Assembly (NCBI GenBank): GCA_964502525.1
Contig: CAZCXH010000167.1
Span: 1-11,155 of the forward strand
Length of the DNA: 11,155 nucleotides
DNA from: DATLYB01 sp964502525
GTDB taxonomy: Bacteria; Bacteroidota; Bacteroidia; Chitinophagales; CAIOSU01
Direction: 5' to 3'
Shown: positions 1 to 5,109 of the stretch, one piece after another
Numbering within the stretch: position 1 is the first letter of the stretch
Layout of the letters: every line of letters starts with the position of its first letter
Position numbers and translations under genes: made by a program
Notes under the pieces: generated by a model
Told to the model about the DNA's origin: nothing
Database searches by the model: none
Seen by the model: only the letters and a program-made list of their open reading frames with translations

Positions 1-2
1 CC

Positions 3-77
3 GGCAAGGATGAGGGCTATTATTACACCAAAATTAAATGTGTGCATAGACAAGCCTTCTGGAGAGGGATGGGGTGA
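3..77 (+). CDS. Possible 3' end of an upstream gene, partial
   Basis: A reading frame enters from the left edge (first full codon at 3) and stays open for 24 codons to a TGA at 75-77. It encodes roughly GKDEGYYYTKIKCVHRQAFW and a few more residues. The start GKDEGYYYTKI has the look of real protein. The last part runs through a repeat-like stretch (55-79) and looks less natural. Frame 1 is also open, to 90, so the frame choice is not secure. No family can be assigned. Confidence 0.2.
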   Translation, partial: GKDEGYYYTKIKCVHRQAFWRGMG

Positions 78-79
78 GG
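55..79. repeat. GC-rich REP-like stretch
   Basis: The segment contains GGAGAGGGATGGGGTGAGG (61-79). It resembles the GGAGAGGG-NN-GGGGTGAGG core of dispersed intergenic repeats that I recall from many Bacteroidota and Proteobacteria genomes. Only one copy is present in the window, so repetitiveness is not shown here. Its 3' end (GGTGAGG) also sits at ribosome-binding distance from the small ORF at 87. Confidence 0.3.
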
Positions 80-86
80 CTATTCC

Positions 87-176
87 ATGAAGCGAAAATT
101 TGTCGTACACCCGATCTCCATTCTGGCGGTAGCATTGCTGTTCACTGGGTTAAATTTGCATCTGGGTATCGTATGA
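87..176 (+). CDS. Candidate 29-aa hydrophobic small protein, overlapping the U32 gene
   Basis: ATG at 87 opens 29 codons ending in TGA at 174-176. The peptide starts MKRKFVVHPIS, followed by a hydrophobic stretch (ILAVALLFTGL) and a short tail ending LGIV. It therefore looks like one membrane segment or a signal-peptide-like sequence with a basic N-terminus. GGTGAGG at 73-79 lies 7 nt upstream of the ATG and could serve as a ribosome-binding site. The stop overlaps the ATG of the U32 gene as ATGA (173-176), an arrangement typical of translational coupling. It could be a true small protein, a leader peptide for the downstream gene, or the remnant of a decayed membrane gene. No family recognised. 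Confidence 0.35.
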   Translation: MKRKFVVHPISILAVALLFTGLNLHLGIV

Positions 177-1414
177 AACACGTACACAAACCTGAATTGC
201 TTGCTCCCTGCGGCTCATGGGAATCGCTGGCGGCTGCCATACAAGGTGGATGCGATGCAGTTTATTTCGGCATCGAGCAGTTGAACATGCGCGCGCGTTC
301 ATCCATCAATTTTTCGCTGGACGATTTGAAAAAAATTTCTGCGCTTGCGAAAAAAAATAAAGTCAAAACCTGCATCACGCTCAATACGATTGTTTACGAC
401 CACGACCTTTCGCTGATGCGCGCGATTATTGACGAGGCGAAAAAAAATAAGATTGACGCCATCATCGCTTCCGACCATGCGGTGATGAGCTATGCGAAGA
501 AAAAAGGAATGTCCGTTCACATTTCCACGCAAACAAACATCACCAACATCGAAACGGTGGAATTTTATGCGCAGTTTGCCGATGTGGCGGTGCTCGCCCG
601 CGAACTCACTTTGGAACAGGTCGGAAAAATCGTGAGTGAAATCAAACGCAGAAAAATCAAAGGTCCGGGCGGTGAACTTGTCAGAGTGGAAATTTTCGCA
701 CACGGAGCGTTGTGCATGGCCGTGTCTGGAAAATGCTATCTGAGCCTGCATTCCGACTTCGCTTCGGCAAACCGGGGCGCCTGCATTCAGAACTGCCGGA
801 GAAATTACATTGTCATTGACAAGGAAAGCGGCAATGAACTGGAAGTTCAGAATGAATATATCATGTCGGCAAAAGATTTGTGTACGATTGATTTTCTCGA
901 CAAAGTCATTGCTGCCGGAGTGTCTGTATTGAAGATAGAAGGACGGGGACGGAGCGAAGATTATGTGCACACCGTTACGAAGTGCTACCGCGAAGCGATT
1001 GACGCTGTGGCGGAAGGAACTTACACACGGGAAAAAATCGAGCGATGGAAAGAAGAACTTGCAACGGTTTACAACCGCGGATTCTGGGATGGATATTATC
1101 TTGGCAAAAAAATGGGAGAGTGGAATGACGAATACGGCTCGAAGGCATCGAAGCGGAAAATCTATGTTGCAAAGGGAATCAAGTATTTTGATAAAATCGG
1201 CATTGGTGAATTTAAAATGGAATCGCAGGAGCTTGCGGTGGGCGATGAGATTTTAATCAGCGGACCCACCACGGGTGTGCAGAAGGAAATCGTGCAGGAA
1301 CTGCGCGTGAACGATGAGCGGAAGGAACAGGTGAAGAAAGGCGATTTGTTTTCCATGCCGGTGAAAAACAAAGTCCGTCCTTCGGACAAGTTGTATAAAA
1401 TCGTGGATGCGTAG
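173..1414 (+). CDS. U32-family (peptidase U32) protein, TrhP/YegQ-like
   Basis: 413 aa from ATG 173. The family was named as peptidases, but characterised members such as TrhP (5-hydroxyuridine in tRNA), RlhA (23S rRNA C2501 hydroxylation) and UbiU/UbiV are Fe-S proteins of RNA or quinone hydroxylation. The N-terminus KPELLAPCGSWESLAAAIQG is the typical TIM-barrel opening. The U32 signature is seen as VEIFAHGALCMAVSGKC (residues 172-188), then NRGACIQNC and SAKDLC. Cys181, Cys188, Cys204 and Cys208 or Cys237 could hold a [4Fe-4S] cluster. LKIEGRGRSEDYV is also a family block. The frame extends up to a GTG at 74, but those 33 extra codons show no family similarity and run from the repeat-like stretch, so the start at 173 is preferred; the ATGA overlap with the small ORF agrees. 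The length fits TrhP better than RlhA. The exact RNA target is not certain. Confidence 0.9.
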   Translation: MKHVHKPELLAPCGSWESLAAAIQGGCDAVYFGIEQLNMRARSSINFSLDDLKKISALAKKNKVKTCITLNTIVYDHDLSLMRAIIDEAKKNKIDAIIASDHAVMSYAKKKGMSVHISTQTNITNIETVEFYAQFADVAVLARELTLEQVGKIVSEIKRRKIKGPGGELVRVEIFAHGALCMAVSGKCYLSLHSDFASANRGACIQNCRRNYIVIDKESGNELEVQNEYIMSAKDLCTIDFLDKVIAAGVSVLKIEGRGRSEDYVHTVTKCYREAIDAVAEGTYTREKIERWKEELATVYNRGFWDGYYLGKKMGEWNDEYGSKASKRKIYVAKGIKYFDKIGIGEFKMESQELAVGDEILISGPTTGVQKEIVQELRVNDERKEQVKKGDLFSMPVKNKVRPSDKLYKIVDA

Positions 1415-1642
1415 ATGGTGAAGGTGTTTCACTATCGCGCCAAGTGCATCGGCTGCAATGCCTGCGTGGAGGCGGACAGAAACCGGTGGCGCATGTCGAG
1501 AAAAGATGGAAAAAGTGTGCTGGTAGACGGCAAAGACGTAAAGGGAGTTTACCGCGCTGCGGTGGAGGATGATGAATACAAAACAATTCTGAAGGCAGTA
1601 AAAAATTGCCCGGTGAAAATTATAAAAGCGGAAAAAAAGTAA
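1415..1642 (+). CDS. Single-cluster [4Fe-4S] ferredoxin
   Basis: 75 aa, small soluble electron carrier. The cluster ligands are visible as C11-IG-C14-NA-C17 near the N-terminus and C65-P near the C-terminus (KNCPVKII), the CxxCxxC...CP pattern of monocluster ferredoxins. There is no second CxxCxxC, so one [4Fe-4S] cluster is expected. The ATG follows the stop of the U32 gene directly (TAG-ATG, no spacer), so the two are almost certainly co-transcribed and probably translationally coupled. That suggests it supplies electrons to the U32 protein or otherwise serves it, which is inference from context. The middle of the protein (residues 20-60) is basic and acidic with no other motif. No terminator is evident downstream. 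Confidence 0.9.
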   Translation: MVKVFHYRAKCIGCNACVEADRNRWRMSRKDGKSVLVDGKDVKGVYRAAVEDDEYKTILKAVKNCPVKIIKAEKK

Positions 1643-1713
1643 GCTGCCATTCAATAAAATGAAGAATTACACCTATAAAAAAGCGATAGAACGCGCAATA
1701 CAGAAGACTGTTG

Positions 1714-1727
1714 CTTACTGACGTAAG
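1714..1727. promoter_or_regulatory. Perfect palindrome upstream of the MgtC-like gene
   Basis: CTTAC-TGAC-GTAAG is a perfect inverted repeat (5-bp arms, 4-bp spacer) lying about 94 bp upstream of the GTG at 1815. It has the same 5-4-5 size as the palindromes before the stress genes, but a different sequence, and there is no -7 box at the matching distance (position 1750). It may be an operator for another factor or chance. The rest of 1643-1814 shows only a 20-codon ORF (1659-1721) with no clear merit. Confidence 0.2.
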
Positions 1728-1814
1728 TTGATGCGAGATGCGCGCAGAATAAAATCAACACAGATTCTACCTGAACGTCCAAAACTCAAACAAAACCGAT
1801 GCAATTCGTAAATT

Positions 1815-3116
1815 GTGCTGGTGTTTGACGAAACGGTTATATCCAACGATTTTGTAACGCTGACGCTTAAAGATTTCCTGCTCAGGCTTGCCGTTTCGCT
1901 CGGAGTAGGCATGGTGCTTGGCCTGGAGCGCGAACATTCCGGAATGCGCGACAACCATCAATACTTTGCGGGAATCAGAACGTTCACCATTGTCGCCATT
2001 TTCGGATTTCTCTCGGGGATGGTGGCAGGGTTCATCGGCATCTGGATCATCTACCTGAGTTTCATCGGTCTTATTGTGCTGACGGCAGTGTCGTATGTTA
2101 TCTCCTCGCAAAAGGGTGACGTGGGCGCCACCACTGAATTTGCGCTCATCGTCAGCTTCCTGCTCGGATTGATAACCTTGCTGGGTCATGTTCAGATTGC
2201 ATTGGTAATCACGGTGATAGTACTCGCGCTGCTTTCGCTGAAGCTCGAGATGAAGAAAATAGCCGGCAGCACGACAAGGGAAGAGATTTTCGCGCTGCTG
2301 AAATTCGTGGTGCTTGTTGCGCTGATATTTCCGTTTTTGCCGGATAAGACCATTGACCCTTATGGCATTTTCAATCCGCGCGAGGTGATGCTTGTGATCA
2401 TTCTCACTTCGGGATTGAATTTTGGCGGCTACCTGCTGACCAAATTCCTCGGAGCACGCAAAGGGATTCTTTTGACCGGCATTGCCGGGGGATTTGTTTC
2501 CAGCACGATCATTGCATGGAATTTCTCTAAAAGAAGCAACGATAATACGGCTCTCTCGAAAAGCTATTCATCCGCGATACTGTCGGCATCCGCCATCATG
2601 CCGGTCAGGGTGATTTTGTGGATTTACATTTTTAATCAGCCATTACTTTCCAGGCTGGCGCTGCCGCTGGCGCTGCTGGTGCTCACCGGCTTCCTGTATG
2701 CGTTTGTTCTGGTGAAAAGGAATTCAAAAGAAACAGGCGATGGTGAAGTCATATCCGATAACCCGCTCGACCTGATTGAAGCACTGAAATTCGGAGGACT
2801 GTTCACGGTGATACTTTATATCGTTCATTTTGCAAGCGTATATCTGGGATCAAAGGGGATATTGCTGGCAAGCGTGGTGTCGGGATTCAGTGACGTGGAT
2901 GCCATCACCATATCTCTTGCCAAGCTGAAAGACGAGGCGGTCAGCGTCCTCACCGTTTCAAACGGCATTCTGATGGCAACTTTGAGTAATACCATTGTTA
3001 AGCTTGGCATCTCGGTGTTCTATGGAAGCAGCGAGCTTAAAAAACACGTGATAATCGGCTACGGTCTGATATTCCTTGCCGGGGTTATGGGGTTCATTAT
3101 TTTGAATTTCTTTTAG
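1815..3116 (+). CDS. MgtC/SapB-DUF4010 family integral membrane protein
   Basis: 433 aa, polytopic inner-membrane protein. Residues about 20-145 match the MgtC/SapB domain: LGLEREHSG (35-43) followed by AGIRT (52-56) is its signature block, with hydrophobic helices around 57-78, 79-97, 107-122 and 126-142. The C-terminal part corresponds to DUF4010, with GIAGGFVSSTIIAWNFS (222-238) and SGFSDVDAITISLAKL (356-371), followed by two or three more helices ending in FIILNFF. About ten membrane segments are expected in total. MgtC proteins are linked to magnesium limitation and acid stress, but the function of the two-domain form is unknown and transport is not proven. The start is GTG 1815; an in-frame stop at 1809-1811 rules out a longer N-terminus. 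The stop is 3 bases before the operator of the next gene, so it is probably a separate transcript. Confidence 0.88.
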   Translation: MLVFDETVISNDFVTLTLKDFLLRLAVSLGVGMVLGLEREHSGMRDNHQYFAGIRTFTIVAIFGFLSGMVAGFIGIWIIYLSFIGLIVLTAVSYVISSQKGDVGATTEFALIVSFLLGLITLLGHVQIALVITVIVLALLSLKLEMKKIAGSTTREEIFALLKFVVLVALIFPFLPDKTIDPYGIFNPREVMLVIILTSGLNFGGYLLTKFLGARKGILLTGIAGGFVSSTIIAWNFSKRSNDNTALSKSYSSAILSASAIMPVRVILWIYIFNQPLLSRLALPLALLVLTGFLYAFVLVKRNSKETGDGEVISDNPLDLIEALKFGGLFTVILYIVHFASVYLGSKGILLASVVSGFSDVDAITISLAKLKDEAVSVLTVSNGILMATLSNTIVKLGISVFYGSSELKKHVIIGYGLIFLAGVMGFIILNFF

Positions 3117-3119
3117 GAA

Positions 3120-3163
3120 ATGACAAAAGTCGTTTTCCGTTATTGGAAGAATTATTATCATTG
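3120..3163 (+). promoter_or_regulatory. FNR/CRP-like operator plus -7 box for the first USP gene
   Basis: The palindrome ATGAC-AAAA-GTCGT (3120-3133) has one arm mismatch. TATCATTG (3156-3163) is one base from the Bacteroidota -7 consensus TAnnTTTG. The centre-to-box distance of 29.5 bp is identical to that at ppsA and the SDR gene. This places the operator at about -41.5 from a start site near 3168, leaving a leader of roughly 42 nt. The flanks extend the inverted repeat (GGAAA...TTTTCC with a bulge), so the same DNA could also form a hairpin just after the stop of the MgtC-like gene. Confidence 0.6.
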
Positions 3164-3209
3164 AGCGCCAGCAAACATTTATTAATTCAGTTTTTGTAAA
3201 CATGCAACT

Positions 3210-4067
3210 ATGAAACATCTGCTTGTTCCCATTGATTTTTCAGAATATGCGCACAACGCCTGTCTGTATTCGCTGCACCTCGCTTCGCGCAACAAAGCGA
3301 AGGTCACCGTTTTTCACGCCTATCATATTCCGATTGTTGACCCGTTGATGCCTTCCGAATATCTGAGCGACCTGGCTGAGAGTGCAGAAAAGGAAATCGG
3401 CAGCAACATGGATAAGCTCGTCACGCAATTGAAGGAGTACGTTGCAAGCCGCCATCTTGGCGATATTGAAATTGCATCTTATGTTACAATGGGGTTTGCG
3501 GTGGATGAAATCATCATGGCTGCTCAAAAGCTTGCTCCTGATGCCATAGTGATGGGCAGGAGATTCACGGAAGGGATGACCAAGATTCTACTCGGAAGCG
3601 TCACGTCAGCGATTGTTGAGAAGGCAAAGCTGCCGGTGCTGGTGGTGCCGGAAAACGTGAAGGGGGAAACCTCCGTTACCGACATACTTTATGCCAGCGA
3701 GTTTGACGAGGCTGATAAGCGCACACTGGCAAGGCTGCTCAGTTTTGCCCAGCCGCTCAACGCGAAAGTTCATTGCGTGCACGTGGACGTTGCGGGGCAG
3801 GGAGAAGCGTCAAGCAAGGAGAAATTGAGTGAATTGGAAAAAGGTTATTTGGCTGAAAGGGGCAAGGGTCAAATAATTTTTCAAAACGTGACTTCCGAAA
3901 ACATTTCTGACGGCTTGCTGGGATACGTTGATTCCAACCATATCAGTATCCTTGCGATGCTCACCCACAAGCGAACGTTTTTCACCGGCTTGTTTGACCG
4001 CAGCCTGACTCGGAAGGTGGCGTTCAAAACCAATATCCCCTTGCTGGTTTATCACGATAAGGATTAG
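3210..4067 (+). CDS. Tandem-domain universal stress protein (UspA family)
   Basis: 285 aa, two Usp domains (about 1-147 and 155-283). Domain 1 opens with KHLLVPIDFSEYAHNA, the usual first strand and helix, and ends with KLPVLVVPENV. The ATP-binding consensus G-x2-G-x9-G-S/T is imperfect: G116-RR-F119, then G129-S130, so the second glycine is a phenylalanine. Domain 2 is degenerate: it ends in AMLTHKRTFFTGLFDRSLTRKVAFKTNIPLLV and has no glycine motif. It is therefore more likely a non-nucleotide-binding (UspA-like) or signalling form; this is inferred. USPs accumulate under starvation, anoxia and other stress and act in the cytoplasm. The ATG at 3210 gives the normal family N-terminus. An FNR/CRP-like operator lies 77 bp upstream. 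The gene converges on the deacetylase-like gene with 16 bp between stops. Confidence 0.92.
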   Translation: MKHLLVPIDFSEYAHNACLYSLHLASRNKAKVTVFHAYHIPIVDPLMPSEYLSDLAESAEKEIGSNMDKLVTQLKEYVASRHLGDIEIASYVTMGFAVDEIIMAAQKLAPDAIVMGRRFTEGMTKILLGSVTSAIVEKAKLPVLVVPENVKGETSVTDILYASEFDEADKRTLARLLSFAQPLNAKVHCVHVDVAGQGEASSKEKLSELEKGYLAERGKGQIIFQNVTSENISDGLLGYVDSNHISILAMLTHKRTFFTGLFDRSLTRKVAFKTNIPLLVYHDKD

Positions 4068-4083
4068 GTGTTTTGGAATTTCT

Positions 4084-5034
4084 TTACCAGAATTCTGAAA
4101 TCAGTTTTTGAAGTTTATCCACTCTTCGCTTGTATTCCTCTATTGCGTATTCCGGTGATGAGGCGGGTTGTTCTTCGAATGCAATTTTATCTCCATTTAT
4201 CCCGTTGATGAAATTGCAAACGCATTTCGGAAGGTAATCGGTATTGTACCCGCCTTCGAGCACCGCGAAAATGTTCGGGAAATTTTCCCTTAGTTTTTGC
4301 CCCACCCAATAAAAGCTGTTGGCCGACAACCGCAAATTCAGCAGAGGGTCTGCGTGATGCGCATCGAAACCGGCAGAAACACCCACCGCATCCGGTTTGA
4401 ACATTCCAGCGATTGAAAAAATGATTTCGCATCCATCCCGGAAAAGATCATCTCCGCTGGAAGGAGGAAGCGGTATGTTAATGTTGAACCCTTTGCCATC
4501 GCCCTCTCCAATCTCGTTCACAAAGCCATTGCCGGGAAAGGCGGGATACTGATGCAGGGAGCAATACAGCACTTTGTTGGTGGTGTAAAAAATATCCGAT
4601 GTCCCGTTTCCGTAGTGACCGTCAATATCAATAATGAAAACACGCTTGCCTTCGTTCACTAATTTCTGAACTGCGATTGCAATGTTGTTGAACAGGCAGA
4701 AGCCGCTTGCACGTGTTCGGTAGGCGTGATGACCGGGCGGGCGCGCCAGTGCGAAATCATTCGTTTGCGATGCCATCACAGCCGCACCTACGGCTCGAAT
4801 AGCTGCTTCAAAGCTGCCCTGCGAAGTGATGGTGTCCTGATCAATCATATCCGCGCAGGCGCATGCTTCTTCGATAACCTTCACGTGATATTCGGGATGT
4901 ACGAGATTAACGTAAGGAAGCCCGCTTATCACCTGCGTCTCCTTCAGACTGCCAAATGCTTCCAGCCTCTTTTTGTTTTCAGGATGTGATCCTGTTTCAT
5001 GCCTGAGAAAAACTTCGCTAAAGATTAATTTCAC
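4084..5034 (-). CDS. Histone deacetylase-like amidohydrolase (HDAC/AcuC/acetylpolyamine amidohydrolase superfamily)
   Basis: 316 aa zinc hydrolase of the arginase-deacetylase fold, expected to remove acetyl groups from acetyl-lysine or acetylpolyamines. The family opening FLRHETGSHPENKKRL is present. The active site is visible: H102-H103 in RPPGHHAY, zinc ligands D138 and H140 in IIDIDGHYGNGT, D224 in SAGFDAHHADPL, and the catalytic Tyr263 in LEGGYN. The residue after the zinc-ligand histidine is Tyr141 where most members have a second His. The start is GTG at 5032-5034; the family N-terminus MKLIFSEVFL begins there. It is divergent from ppsA across a 75-bp gap containing the FNR/CRP-like operator, so the two may be jointly controlled. 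The substrate cannot be told from sequence; protein (such as acetylated metabolic enzymes) or polyamine are both possible. Confidence 0.92.
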   Translation of the reverse strand: MKLIFSEVFLRHETGSHPENKKRLEAFGSLKETQVISGLPYVNLVHPEYHVKVIEEACACADMIDQDTITSQGSFEAAIRAVGAAVMASQTNDFALARPPGHHAYRTRASGFCLFNNIAIAVQKLVNEGKRVFIIDIDGHYGNGTSDIFYTTNKVLYCSLHQYPAFPGNGFVNEIGEGDGKGFNINIPLPPSSGDDLFRDGCEIIFSIAGMFKPDAVGVSAGFDAHHADPLLNLRLSANSFYWVGQKLRENFPNIFAVLEGGYNTDYLPKCVCNFINGINGDKIAFEEQPASSPEYAIEEYKRRVDKLQKLISEFW

Positions 5035-5060
5035 GCAGCTAAAATTAACCGCTGCTTGTT

Positions 5061-5104
5061 ATGACAAAAATCATCAGATACGCTTTTTCACCTTGATAAC
5101 TTTG
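5061..5104 (+). promoter_or_regulatory. FNR/CRP-like operator plus -7 box for ppsA
   Basis: ATGAC-AAAA-ATCAT (5061-5074) is a near-perfect 5-4-5 inverted repeat. TAACTTTG (5097-5104) is a perfect match to TAnnTTTG, starting 29.5 bp after the palindrome centre. The predicted start site (about 5109) falls at the ppsA ATG (5110), implying a leaderless or almost leaderless mRNA. On the other strand, GATTTTTG (5072 to 5065), one base from the -7 consensus, lies inside the operator and could belong to the divergent deacetylase gene. Confidence 0.7.
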
Positions 5105-5109
5105 GAAAA

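Noticed and set aside
74..172. N-terminal extension of the U32 protein from the GTG at 74
   Set aside because: The 33 extra residues show no family similarity and begin inside a repeat-like stretch; the family N-terminus and the ATGA overlap support the ATG at 173.
299..970. Long minus-strand open frame of 223 codons within the U32 gene
   Set aside because: It is the antisense shadow of a well-supported conserved gene, and its product has no recognisable domain.
1659..1721. 20-codon ORF (MKNYTYKKAIERAIQKTVAY) after the ferredoxin
   Set aside because: Very short, no ribosome-binding signal, no second line of evidence.
4088..4097. Palindrome CAGAATTCTG near the USP/deacetylase convergent ends
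   Set aside because: It lies within the deacetylase coding end, has no loop and is not followed by a T-run; no support as a terminator.
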